A stretch of DNA of 64,000 bases from DUOX01 sp050944015 (lineage in GTDB: Bacteria; Bacillota; Clostridia; Oscillospirales; Oscillospiraceae), in assembly GCA_050944015.1 (NCBI GenBank), contig JBMNQG010000003.1, forward strand, positions 6,003 through 70,002, written 5' to 3'. This document shows positions 25,999-34,348 of the stretch, piece after piece. The notes under the pieces were generated by a model. It was given only the letters and a program-made list of their open reading frames with translations, did no database searches and was not told where the DNA came from. Both the position numbers and the translations under genes were made by a program. The first letter of the stretch is position 1; each line of letters starts with the position of its first letter.

Positions 25999-26841
25999 TC
26001 AGAATAGCAGAGAAAGAATGATGGTTATCAGGCCCACGGTCCAGCAGTAGTAAGAAAATTTCCCGAATTTGCCTTTATTGGACAGGTGCCGCACAAGCCC
26101 GATGGCAAAGTAACCGGAGACCATTGCCACCACCATGCCTATCAGGTAGGCAGGCAGCAGGGATGCATCAAAGCCTTCCTTCAGCGCGTCAAACAGGCTT
26201 AGGATGTTGGCGCCAAATATTGCCGGGAGGGATATCAGGAAGGAAAACTTTACTGCAAATTCCCGGTTAAGGCCGGTGGCGATGCCGGCGGTTATGGTTG
26301 TTCCGGAGCGGGAAAGCCCGGGTATGACAGCAATGGCCTGGCACAGGCCGATAACCAGGGCGTTGCCAACCGTTATATTTTTTTCGTTTTTCCTGCCGGT
26401 TACAATCCTGTCAGATATGTAGAGAATAAAACCGGTGGCTATCAGGGCAAACCCTATAAAAAAGCTGCTGTAGTACAGCTTTTCCACCTGGTCCTTGATG
26501 GGCAGCACCAGCACCAGGGGCAAAGTGGCAATGACAATCATCAGGACAAGGCGCAGGGGGTAGTTTGTCTCTTTTCTCTCCATGTCGGATGGAGTCATTT
26601 CCTTTCTCCTGAAAAGGGCCACTACCTCTCTAATCATAACCAGAATGTCTTTTCTGTAAACAATGCATACGGAAATTAGCGTCGCAAAATGAAGAAGAAC
26701 ATCAAAAAACAGGTGCCCCACTTCAGGAGACTGCAAACCGAAAAAATTCTGAAGTATGGAAAGATGGCCGGAACTTGAAATGGGCAAAAACTCGGCTATG
26801 CCCTGAACAAGCCCCAGTATAATCGCCGCCCAAATTGACAT
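25999..26841 (-). CDS. uppP: undecaprenyl-diphosphatase UppP/BacA
   Basis: Integral membrane phosphatase that recycles undecaprenyl pyrophosphate for wall synthesis; high dosage gives bacitracin resistance. 280 residues, multi-pass. Signature segments are GIAEFLPISSSGHL near 13-26 and AIAVIPGLSRSGTTI. The conserved Glu and Ser/Arg residues are present. The ATG at 26841 follows GGGGG; a TTG six codons upstream is less likely. First gene of the operon leading into ftsK (12-base gap), with a promoter at 26889-26917. Confidence 0.95.
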   Translation of the reverse strand: MSIWAAIILGLVQGIAEFLPISSSGHLSILQNFFGLQSPEVGHLFFDVLLHFATLISVCIVYRKDILVMIREVVALFRRKEMTPSDMERKETNYPLRLVLMIVIATLPLVLVLPIKDQVEKLYYSSFFIGFALIATGFILYISDRIVTGRKNEKNITVGNALVIGLCQAIAVIPGLSRSGTTITAGIATGLNREFAVKFSFLISLPAIFGANILSLFDALKEGFDASLLPAYLIGMVVAMVSGYFAIGLVRHLSNKGKFGKFSYYCWTVGLITIILSLLF

Positions 26842-26888
26842 GACCTGACCCCCTGACAACGTTGGGTATTATGTTTACTTGAAAAAAT

Positions 26889-26917
26889 ATGATATCATAA
26901 TTTGCCCTAAAGTACAA
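26889..26917 (-). promoter_or_regulatory. uppP operon promoter
   Basis: TTGTAC (26917-26912), 17 bp, TATCAT (26894-26889) on the minus strand. Confidence 0.65.
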
Positions 26918-26960
26918 GATGCAAGGCGGGCACTTTCGCTCTTTTCCCAGAGTCACAGGC

Positions 26961-26988
26961 AAAAAAGATAGCCGCACGGCGGCTATCT
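26961..26988 (-). terminator. tepA terminator
   Basis: AGATAGCCGC / GCGGCTATCT with a 3-base loop, followed on the minus strand by TTTTTTG. Confidence 0.9.
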
Positions 26989-27036
26989 CAACATAATCAG
27001 GATTAACACTTTTTAAGTCAGGCCTCTGCCGACGGG

Positions 27037-27750
27037 CTATTTTAATGCTTCTGATTCCTTTTTCTTTTTTTCCTGGCGTCTTTTTTGTATTTCCTCGTGC
27101 AAAAACGCCAGGGCGTCCGACAGCCCGCCAAGGCAATCGATCAGGCCGCACTCGACGGCTTCCTGTCCGTAGATTACGCTGCCTACGTCGTTGGCCAGCT
27201 CGCCGGTGCGCATCATATATTCTATGAATTTTTCGCGCGTAATTTTTGAATTGTGAGTGACAAACTGTACGATCCGTTCCTGGATTTTGGCGAAGTAATT
27301 GAAGGTCTGGGGCACCCCGATAACCACTCCCGTAAGGCGAACCGGGTGTATGGTCATGGCGGCGGAGGGCGCTATAAACGACCTGTCCGCAGCCACTGCC
27401 AGGGGCACGCCGATGGAATGGCCGCCTCCAAGCACCAACGATGCGGTAGGCTTGGACATGCTGGCAATTAGCTCGGCTATGCCCAGGCCCGCCTCTATGT
27501 CGCCCCCCACCGTGTTCAGCAGCACAAGCAGGCCCTCAATTTCTTCGCTCTCCTCCACCGCGGCCAGAAGGGGCATAACATGCTCGTATTTCGTGCTTTT
27601 CGAGTTTTCGGGCAGAAGCTGATGCCCTTCCACCTGCCCGATGATTGTGAGGCAGTGTATTACGCCCTTTTCCGACTGCATGGTGGAACTTCCTATGTCG
27701 ACTATTTCGTCTTTTTTATCCTGCCTGTAAATTCCTTTTTCTTCCACCAA
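27037..27750 (-). CDS. tepA: ClpP-family serine protease TepA
   Basis: Membrane-less ClpP/S49-fold protease. The B. subtilis relative, encoded near its ftsK homologue, degrades small acid-soluble spore proteins or aids secretion. 237 residues. VLLNTVGGDIEAGLGIAELI is the ClpP-like fold start. The catalytic Ser is in LGGGHSIGVPLA and the His in AAMTIHPVR. The end is Lys/Glu-rich. The frame opens with TTG (27750) or GTG (27747), both just after an AGGGGG ribosome site that also forms the 3' arm of a hairpin. Lies between apeA and uppP. Confidence 0.88.
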   Translation of the reverse strand: MVEEKGIYRQDKKDEIVDIGSSTMQSEKGVIHCLTIIGQVEGHQLLPENSKSTKYEHVMPLLAAVEESEEIEGLLVLLNTVGGDIEAGLGIAELIASMSKPTASLVLGGGHSIGVPLAVAADRSFIAPSAAMTIHPVRLTGVVIGVPQTFNYFAKIQERIVQFVTHNSKITREKFIEYMMRTGELANDVGSVIYGQEAVECGLIDCLGGLSDALAFLHEEIQKRRQEKKKKESEALK

Positions 27751-27751
27751 T

Positions 27752-27800
27752 AAAAAACCCCCTTATCTGCTCTCTATTCTGTGCAGTCAGGGGGCTTATT
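27752..27800 (-). terminator. hairpin between apeA and tepA overlapping the tepA ribosome site
   Basis: On the minus strand CCCCCT...AGGGGG closes a loop of about 25 bases and is followed by TTTTTT. The AGGGGG arm is also the only ribosome site for tepA. It could end apeA transcripts or occlude tepA translation. Confidence 0.55.
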
Positions 27801-27830
27801 ATTTCTTGAATGAGTTGTGAAGGTTTTAAA

Positions 27831-29234
27831 TTAGTATGGCTTTTTTTCGTTAAAGACCGAAAGAATACCCTTGTAAGTCATGTAGCAGTCCAGCTTGGCC
27901 ACGGTTTCAAAGGGGGAATGCATTGACAGAACAGGCACCCCTGCGTCCACGGTCTCGATATTCCGCTGGGCCATGAACATGGCTACGGTTCCGCCGCCGC
28001 CCTGGTCGACCTTGCCCAGCTCCGCCATCTGCCAAATGACGCCGTTTTCCTCAAATAGGCGGCGCAGGCGCCCTATAAGCTCGGCGCTGGCGTCGTTGGA
28101 GCCGGATTTGCCCCTGGAGCCGGTGTATTTGCAGATGGCCAGGCCGTAGTTCATCTTTGCGGCGTTGCGCTTCTCAGACACGTCGGGATAATTGGGGTCG
28201 AATCCGTTGCACACATCCGCGGAGATGCACAGGCTGTTTTCAAAGCAGTGGCGCAGTGCAACGCCCTGGCTTTCGCACAGGTCCTCTATAAAGCAGTCAA
28301 AGGCCTCGCTCTTCATGCCGGAAACGCCCTCGGAACCAATTTCCTCCTTGTCCGCCAGGACGCAGACGGCGGTGCGGTATGGCTTTTTCAGGGACAAAGT
28401 GGCCTTCAATGCGGCGAAGGCGCAAACCCTGTCATCGTGTCCGTATCCGCCGATCAGGCTGCGGTCTATGCCCAAATCCCGGGTTTCAAGGGCGGGTACA
28501 GCCGACAGCTCGGCGGAGAGGAAATCCTCCTCAGTGATGCCGTACTTTTCGTGGAGAATGTTCATAATGGCCAGCTTCACCCGGTCAGAGCCCTCCTCGG
28601 GGTCGGGTATGCTGCCGATAAGGATGTTCAGCCCCTCCCCGGTTATGGCCTCGCCCAGGGGCTTCTTGTTCTGCTCCCCGGCCAGGTGGGGCAAAAGGTC
28701 GGTGATTACAAAAACCGGTTCGTTTTTGTCCTTTCCAATGACCACGTCCACCACGGTGCCGTTTTTAAGGGCAACGACGCCGTGAAGGGCCAGAGGCAGG
28801 GCTACCCACTGGTACTTTCTTATGCCGCCGTAATAGTGGGTTTTGAAATAACACAGCTCGGTGTCCTCGTACACGGGCACCTGCTTCAAATCAAGACGGG
28901 GCACGTCCACGTGGGCGGCGGCAATGTTAATTCCCTCGTCCAAAGGCTTGGTGCCTATTACCGCCAATATAAGGGCCTTGCCCCTGTTGGCCTTGTAAAT
29001 CTTCGTCCCGGCCTTCAGCTCCATGCCCCTGACGTAAGGCACAAACCCCTTCTTTTCCGCCAGCTTTATGGCGTAGTTTATTGCCTCCCGCTCCGTGCGG
29101 GAATTGTCCAGAAAGTCTTTGTACTCCTCTGCGTATTCATAGCAGAGCTTTTTGTCTTTTTCATCTATCAGGTCGTAGCCGTTTTTCTGGTTGTAAAACA
29201 GCGCGTCCCGGCGCTCAGACTTTTTTTCAGACAT
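27831..29234 (-). CDS. apeA: M18 family aminopeptidase
   Basis: Binuclear-zinc M18 aminopeptidase, a tetrahedral cytosolic enzyme cleaving N-terminal residues. 467 residues. Zinc/catalytic segments in order: AAAHVDVPRLDLK, GGYGHDDRVCAFAAL, ADKEEIGSEGVSGM and VLSMHSPFE. The long insertion between the two halves of the catalytic domain (about 100-220) is typical of M18. AAGGAGG precedes the ATG. It begins 33 bases after the TsaC-CoaE gene and is followed by the hairpin at 27752-27800. Confidence 0.94.
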   Translation of the reverse strand: MSEKKSERRDALFYNQKNGYDLIDEKDKKLCYEYAEEYKDFLDNSRTEREAINYAIKLAEKKGFVPYVRGMELKAGTKIYKANRGKALILAVIGTKPLDEGINIAAAHVDVPRLDLKQVPVYEDTELCYFKTHYYGGIRKYQWVALPLALHGVVALKNGTVVDVVIGKDKNEPVFVITDLLPHLAGEQNKKPLGEAITGEGLNILIGSIPDPEEGSDRVKLAIMNILHEKYGITEEDFLSAELSAVPALETRDLGIDRSLIGGYGHDDRVCAFAALKATLSLKKPYRTAVCVLADKEEIGSEGVSGMKSEAFDCFIEDLCESQGVALRHCFENSLCISADVCNGFDPNYPDVSEKRNAAKMNYGLAICKYTGSRGKSGSNDASAELIGRLRRLFEENGVIWQMAELGKVDQGGGGTVAMFMAQRNIETVDAGVPVLSMHSPFETVAKLDCYMTYKGILSVFNEKKPY

Positions 29235-29267
29235 ATTATTCCCTCCTTAGAAACCGGCATTTGCCCA

Positions 29268-30470
29268 CTACGATAATATCTTTCTGAATAATTCTTCGCA
29301 TTTTTTGCGGAACTCATCCGGGCTTTTGTCATTTACCAGCACGTAATCGCAGTTTTTGCGGAAAAAGTCGTCCCTTTGCTGGGCGTCAATGCGTTTTTCC
29401 GCATATTCCCGGCTTATGCCCTCTCTTGCCATAAGGCGCTCAATTCGCACTTCCCGGGGCGCGGTGATGCCCACCACGGCGGCGCAGCGCCGGGCTAAGC
29501 CGCTCTCAATCAGGGCGATGGCGTCAATGGCGGCCAGCCTGCCCCCCATCCTTGCCCACTGGGCTATCTGCCTGTCAACCTCGGCTATGACGTAGCGGTG
29601 GGTTATGGCGTTCAGATCCATGAGGGCCGAGATGTCGGAAAAAACCATCTCGCCCAGCAGCTTGCGCTGAAGGACGCCGTCCCTGACCACGCCGGGAAAG
29701 CGGGTCTCAAGTTCGAAGAGCATGTCCGCGCTGTCGGTAGTCAGCCGGTGGTACACCTCGTCGCAGTCTATAGTGAGGGCACCCATTTCTTTTAGAACGT
29801 TCAAGGCGGTGGTCTTTCCGCCCCCGGTGCCGCCTGTTATGCCGATTATTTTAACATTACCCGCAAGGGCGGAGAATACTTCCGTTTCAGAAAGCGCCCC
29901 TTCCCTGAGAATACGATAAGGAACGGCGCTCAGGTCGATTATAGTGGATTCCCTTCCAACGCCGCACTCACCCCCGTCTATGACGGCGTCAATGGCGCCG
30001 TCAAAATAAGAGAGTACCTCCTGCGCCGTTTTCGGGCTGGGCAGCCCCGAAGGGTTAGCGGAAGGCGCCGCCAGGGGCAGCCCCGCCTTTTCAAGAAGGG
30101 CAAGCGTGGCCTTATGGTCAGGGCAGCGAAGGGCGACGGTTTCTCCGCCTACCCGTACAATGGACGGGACAATTCCGTCGGATTTCAGAACAATGGTCAA
30201 AGGACCGGGCCAGAAGCGCTCCGCAAGGAAATAGGCGGCCTGGGGTATGTCAACGCAGTACTGAGCAAAGGCCCCGGGGCCGGGCACCATAAGGCTCAGG
30301 GGCTTCACCTCCGGACGGCCCTTGACCTCATACACCCGCCCTACCGCCTTTTCATCCAAGCCGTTACAGGCCAGACCATACACTGTTTCAGTGGGAACGG
30401 CCACAAGACCGCCGGCTTTTATTATTTCCGCAGCGGCCTCGATGTCTTCTGTGATAATTCTTGTCTTCAT
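29268..30470 (-). CDS. fusion of threonylcarbamoyl-AMP synthase (TsaC/YrdC) and dephospho-CoA kinase (CoaE)
   Basis: One open frame of 400 residues encodes two essential enzymes. Residues 1-202 are a TsaC/YrdC domain making threonylcarbamoyl-AMP for the tRNA t6A modification. Visible are VAVPTETVYGLA near 22-33, YEVKGRPEVKPLSL near 47-60, and PLAAPSANPSG. Residues 205-400 are CoaE, the last step of CoA synthesis: P-loop GITGGTGGGKTT at about 210-221, IDCDEVYH, and R-rich lid segments. There is no stop, frameshift or obvious linker at the join (LAGNVKIIG). Both halves look catalytically complete. Second gene of the prfA operon. Confidence 0.93.
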   Translation of the reverse strand: MKTRIITEDIEAAAEIIKAGGLVAVPTETVYGLACNGLDEKAVGRVYEVKGRPEVKPLSLMVPGPGAFAQYCVDIPQAAYFLAERFWPGPLTIVLKSDGIVPSIVRVGGETVALRCPDHKATLALLEKAGLPLAAPSANPSGLPSPKTAQEVLSYFDGAIDAVIDGGECGVGRESTIIDLSAVPYRILREGALSETEVFSALAGNVKIIGITGGTGGGKTTALNVLKEMGALTIDCDEVYHRLTTDSADMLFELETRFPGVVRDGVLQRKLLGEMVFSDISALMDLNAITHRYVIAEVDRQIAQWARMGGRLAAIDAIALIESGLARRCAAVVGITAPREVRIERLMAREGISREYAEKRIDAQQRDDFFRKNCDYVLVNDKSPDEFRKKCEELFRKILS

Positions 30471-30503
30471 AATGGGTCCTGTCCTTTTCAGGCGGCTTGA
30501 AAC

Positions 30504-31583
30504 TTAATCGTTGTCAATGCCAGCCTTGAGCTTTTCCGCCTGGTCGGCCGTGACCAGCGCGTCGATCAGCTCGTCCAAGTCGCCGTTCATAATCTCGTCA
30601 ATTCTGTAAAGCGTAAGACCAATACGATGGTCGGTAACCCTTCCCTGCGGGAAATTGTAGGTGCGTATGCGCTCGGAACGGTCGCCGGTTCCCACCTGGC
30701 TTTTCCGCTCCGCCGCCAGGGCTTCAGCCTGCTTCCGCCGCTCCTCCTCGTAAAGTCGGGATGCCAGAATCTTCATTGCCCTTTCGCGGTTTTTGTGCTG
30801 GCTGCGCTCGTCCTGGCATTCAACCACGATGCCGGTAGGCAGATGGGTTATGCGGATGGCGCTTTCCGTCTTGTTTACGTGCTGTCCCCCTGCGCCGGAA
30901 GAGCGGAACGTGTCAATCTGCAAATCCGCAGGGTTGATTTCCACTTCCACCGGGTCCATTTCCGGCAGCACAGCCACCGTAACGGTGGAAGTGTGAATCC
31001 GGCCAGAGGCCTCCGTTTCAGGCACACGCTGAACCCTGTGAACGCCGCTTTCAAATTTCAGGCGGGAATAGGCCCCTTCGCCCTGGATGATGAAGCTGAC
31101 CTCCTTAATGCCGCCCAGTTCCGTTTCGTTTATGTTGGCGATTTCAACTTTCCAGCGCTTGGACTCGGCATACATGCTGTACATGCGGAAAAGATTATAC
31201 GCAAATAGAGCGGCCTCATCGCCGCCAGCTCCGCCTCTGATTTCAACAATAACGTTTTTGCTGTCATTGGGGTCCTTTGGCAGGAGGAGGATTTTCAGCT
31301 CCTGCTGCATCTCCTCCATTTTGGCCCGGGCGTCCTCGTATTCCTCCTGCAGCATTTCCTTGAACTCGGGATCGTCCACGCCGGCCTCAAGAAGCCCCCT
31401 GGCTTCATTAGCGGTGTTCACGTACCCCATGTAACGCCTGTATGCTTCCACCACGGGGCGAAGTTCCTTTTGCTCCTTAGCCAGCTTGGCATAGACATTT
31501 ACGTCGGAGTATACCTCCGGCAGCGCCATACGGCGCTCTATATCAGAATATTTTTCTTCAATTTCCTTTAGCTTATTCAGCAT
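30504..31583 (-). CDS. prfA: peptide chain release factor 1
   Basis: Recognises UAA and UAG stop codons and triggers peptide release. 359 residues. RF1-type anticodon region RVPETEASGRIHTS, with the PxT tripeptide read as PET. The catalytic GGQ is in SSGAGGQHVNKTESAIR, and ERIRTYNFPQGRVTDHR is present near the end. The ATG at 31583 has AAGGA 9 bases upstream; an earlier in-frame ATG is too close to that site. Transcribed from 31617-31645 with the TsaC-CoaE fusion following 33 bases later, fitting a translation-related operon. Confidence 0.96.
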   Translation of the reverse strand: MLNKLKEIEEKYSDIERRMALPEVYSDVNVYAKLAKEQKELRPVVEAYRRYMGYVNTANEARGLLEAGVDDPEFKEMLQEEYEDARAKMEEMQQELKILLLPKDPNDSKNVIVEIRGGAGGDEAALFAYNLFRMYSMYAESKRWKVEIANINETELGGIKEVSFIIQGEGAYSRLKFESGVHRVQRVPETEASGRIHTSTVTVAVLPEMDPVEVEINPADLQIDTFRSSGAGGQHVNKTESAIRITHLPTGIVVECQDERSQHKNRERAMKILASRLYEEERRKQAEALAAERKSQVGTGDRSERIRTYNFPQGRVTDHRIGLTLYRIDEIMNGDLDELIDALVTADQAEKLKAGIDND

Positions 31584-31616
31584 TTTTTCCATTCCTTACT
31601 TTAGATTCCGTATTGG

Positions 31617-31645
31617 ATATTATCACATTTTTTGGGCTGTGTAAA
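31617..31645 (-). promoter_or_regulatory. prfA promoter
   Basis: TTTACA (31645-31640), 17 bp, TAATAT (31622-31617) on the minus strand. Confidence 0.65.
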
Positions 31646-31663
31646 CAGGCATGAAAAAGCAAA

Positions 31664-31693
31664 GAATCGGCACGGGTTCCCCCATGCCGATTC
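31664..31693 (-). terminator. terminator of the liv operon
   Basis: GAATCGGCA / TGCCGATTC with a 12-base loop, followed on the minus strand by TTTGCTTTTT. It separates livF from the prfA promoter. Confidence 0.85.
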
Positions 31694-31711
31694 ATAAAAA
31701 TAAAACTTATT

Positions 31712-32410
31712 TTATGACCCCAGGTAGGCTTCCTTAACGGCGGGGTTGCTTAAAAGCTCGGCGCCGGTGCCGGTCATGGTTATTCTGCCGGTTTCCAGCA
31801 CGTAGCCCGTATCAGCCGTCTGAAGGGCCATATTTGCGTTTTGTTCTATGAGGAGGATAGTGACGCCCTCTTCGTTTATCCTCTTGATGATTCGGAATAT
31901 ATCCCTCACCACTAGGGGCGCAAGTCCCAGGGAGGGCTCGTCCATCATAAGCAGCTTGGGACGGCTCATAAGGGCCCGCCCAACCGCCAGCATCTGCTGT
32001 TCGCCGCCGGACAGGGTGCCGCCAAGCTGCCATTGCCTTTCCTTAAGGCGGGGGAACAGTTCAAAAATCCAGTTCAAGTCGCTTTCCAGATTGTCCTTGC
32101 GCAGGTATGCGCCCAGGCGCAGGTTCTCCAGCACAGTCAGGTCTGGGAAAATGCGGCGCCCCTCCGGCACCAGGGTGATGCCCTTTGACACAATGGTGGG
32201 CACGTCCAGGCCGGTTATGTCTTCGCCCATGAACTCGATTTGCCCGCTTGCGGGACGGACCAGTCCGGTAATCGTCCGGAGTGTGGTGCTCTTTCCGGCG
32301 CCGTTTGCACCTATGAGGGTGACTATGCTCTTTTCCGGTACCTTAAAACTGATGCCTTTAACGGCCTCAATTCCGCCGTAATTTACCTTCAGGTCGGTTA
32401 CTTTAAGCAT
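31712..32410 (-). CDS. livF: branched-chain amino acid ABC transporter, ATPase LivF
   Basis: Cytoplasmic ATPase of the Leu/Ile/Val-type importer. 232 residues. Walker A GANGAGKST, Q-loop region TLVPEGRRIFPDLTVLENL (LivF hallmark), signature LSGGEQQMLAVGRAL, Walker B LLMMDEPSLGLAP. The ATG at 32410 opens MLKVTDLKVNYGG and overlaps livG by 8 bases. A longer frame upstream runs over livG and lacks family similarity. Last gene of livJHMGF. Confidence 0.95.
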   Translation of the reverse strand: MLKVTDLKVNYGGIEAVKGISFKVPEKSIVTLIGANGAGKSTTLRTITGLVRPASGQIEFMGEDITGLDVPTIVSKGITLVPEGRRIFPDLTVLENLRLGAYLRKDNLESDLNWIFELFPRLKERQWQLGGTLSGGEQQMLAVGRALMSRPKLLMMDEPSLGLAPLVVRDIFRIIKRINEEGVTILLIEQNANMALQTADTGYVLETGRITMTGTGAELLSNPAVKEAYLGS

Positions 32411-33245
32411 CTTCGGCCACCCCCAGGTATGCGTCAATAACACGCTGATTTCTCTGTATCTCGGCGGGCGTACCCGTAGCGATGAGCTTGCCGAAATCCA
32501 GCACATATATACGCTCTGATATTTTCATTACCAGATCCATGTGGTGCTCTATAAGGAAAACAGTGAGATTATATTTTTCCTTAATCTGCACTATGAAGTC
32601 CGCCAGCTCCTGTGTTTCCTGAGGGTTCATGCCCGCCGCCGGCTCGTCCAGAAGCAAAAGCTTTGGTTCTGTTGCCAGGGCGCGGGCTATTTCCAGGCGG
32701 CGCTGAAGGCCGTAGGGCAGGCTGGTGGCCAGGTCGTCCTTGTACTTGATGAGGCCCTGCTCCTCCAGCAGGCTCAGGGTTTCCTCCCTCATTCGCTTTT
32801 CCTCGGCATAGCTGAGGCGGAAGGTCGCGGAAAACACATTTTGCCTGGCCCGCATGTGATTTGCGGTGAGCACGTTGTCGAACACCGTCATGCTCTTCCA
32901 AAGGCGTATGTTCTGGAAGGTGCGGGCGATGCCCATTTTCGTTATCACGTCGGGGGTGTATTTCACCACCTTCGTGTACTTGCCCATATTCTGGCCGGCA
33001 TACAACTTTTTCATCTTGCCGTGAGGATAGTTGGAGGCAATGATTTGCCCTTTAAAGCTGATCTGGCCGTTCGTGGGCTCGTAAATGCCGGTTATGCCGT
33101 TGAAGGCGGTGGTCTTTCCGGCTCCGTTGGGTCCGATAAGGGCGACGATTTCGCCCTCGTATATCTCCATTGAAAAGTTGTCAACGGCAACTACGCCGCC
33201 AAACTGCATCGTAACGTTTTCAAGTTTCAGTAAGGGCTCAGCCAT
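32403..33245 (-). CDS. livG: branched-chain amino acid ABC transporter, ATPase LivG
   Basis: Second ATPase of the importer. 280 residues. Walker A GPNGAGKTT, the LivG-specific GIARTFQNIRLWKSMTVFDN, and Walker B LLLLDEPAAGMNPQE. The signature is altered: TSLPYGLQRRLEIARAL, with LPYG replacing LSGG. That replacement is common in this subfamily. The C-terminal extension ends NQRVIDAYLG. It overlaps livM and livF by 8 bases each. Confidence 0.95.
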   Translation of the reverse strand: MAEPLLKLENVTMQFGGVVAVDNFSMEIYEGEIVALIGPNGAGKTTAFNGITGIYEPTNGQISFKGQIIASNYPHGKMKKLYAGQNMGKYTKVVKYTPDVITKMGIARTFQNIRLWKSMTVFDNVLTANHMRARQNVFSATFRLSYAEEKRMREETLSLLEEQGLIKYKDDLATSLPYGLQRRLEIARALATEPKLLLLDEPAAGMNPQETQELADFIVQIKEKYNLTVFLIEHHMDLVMKISERIYVLDFGKLIATGTPAEIQRNQRVIDAYLGVAEDA

Positions 33246-34338
33246 CTATGTGTACCCCCTCTGCTTTTTTCTTTTTCCTGCTTACCAGTCCGAAGGGGTC
33301 CTTTATAAAACCGGCTATCCCCCCAAAGGATATTTCCCTGTCACCCATTAAGCCTCTGCTGTAGAACAGAACTATCACCATGATGACGACTGAGAATACA
33401 ACTTTCCTGAATCCTGAGCGCAGCAGCGGCACCTTGAAGGCGCCGATATAGGTTTCGGCGTCCAGGAAACGGAGCCACCATTCGCTGCAGGCGATAAACA
33501 GGAACGAGGCTATGCAGCTTCCGGAAATCGAGCCAATGCCGCCGATAACCACAATGAGGAGTATCTCGTAGGTCATGGCTGATTTAAAGGCGCTGGCCTG
33601 TATGGTGTTCTGGAACATGGCCAGCAGGGCGCCGCCAACGCCGGCAAAGAAAGAGCTGATGACAAAGGCCATCTGCTTGTGCCTGAACAGGTTTATGCCC
33701 ATGGACTCCGCGGCTATCTCGTCGTCCCGTATGGCCTTAAAGGCGCGGCCGTAGGAGGAGTTGATAAGGAGCACGATAATCGCTATGCATACCCCGGCGA
33801 CAATGAACGGGAACATTGCTGAGCTGAAAGAGGGATATTTTCTCAAGACGTTTGACGCGTTGGTTACGGGCCCCAGGGCGTCCCACTGGAAGATTGCCCT
33901 GATTATCTCAGCGAAGCCAAGGGTGGCTATCGCCAGATAGTCGCTCTTCAAGCGCAGCACGGGAAGCCCGATCAGGGCTGCAAATATGGCGGCGGCCAGG
34001 CCGGCCATGATAAGGGCAACAACCACCGGGACGGTAAACTGTATAATACCGCCGTCAAAGTACTGGTACACGGCGTCCCTGTGCTCCACCGGGATGGTGA
34101 AAATGGCGTAGCAATAGGCTCCAATGAGCATGAAGCCCGCCTGGCCCAGAGAAAACAGCCCGGTAAATCCGTTTAACAGGTTCATCGATACCGCCACCAG
34201 GGCGTAAATGGCGCCCTTTTTCAGCACCACAAAAAGCATTGAGCCGGGGGAAAGTATCTTTTCAAGGATAAATACCAGCAGATACAGTGCAACTATGGTG
34301 CATATGCCGGAAATGATGTTTTTCTTGCTTTTTGTCAT
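33238..34338 (-). CDS. livM: branched-chain amino acid ABC transporter, permease LivM
   Basis: Membrane permease of the LivHM pair. 366 residues with about ten hydrophobic segments. NLLNGFTGLFSLGQAGFMLIGAY is the LivM opening motif. LRLKSDYLAIATLGFAEIIR and RDDEIAAESMGINLFRHKQMAFVISSFFAGVGGAL include the EAA-like loop that meets the ATPases. The C-terminal tail is basic and cytoplasmic. AGGTG precedes the ATG; the stop overlaps livG by 8 bases. Confidence 0.95.
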   Translation of the reverse strand: MTKSKKNIISGICTIVALYLLVFILEKILSPGSMLFVVLKKGAIYALVAVSMNLLNGFTGLFSLGQAGFMLIGAYCYAIFTIPVEHRDAVYQYFDGGIIQFTVPVVVALIMAGLAAAIFAALIGLPVLRLKSDYLAIATLGFAEIIRAIFQWDALGPVTNASNVLRKYPSFSSAMFPFIVAGVCIAIIVLLINSSYGRAFKAIRDDEIAAESMGINLFRHKQMAFVISSFFAGVGGALLAMFQNTIQASAFKSAMTYEILLIVVIGGIGSISGSCIASFLFIACSEWWLRFLDAETYIGAFKVPLLRSGFRKVVFSVVIMVIVLFYSRGLMGDREISFGGIAGFIKDPFGLVSRKKKKAEGVHIDG

Positions 34339-34348
34339 GGCACTTCAC

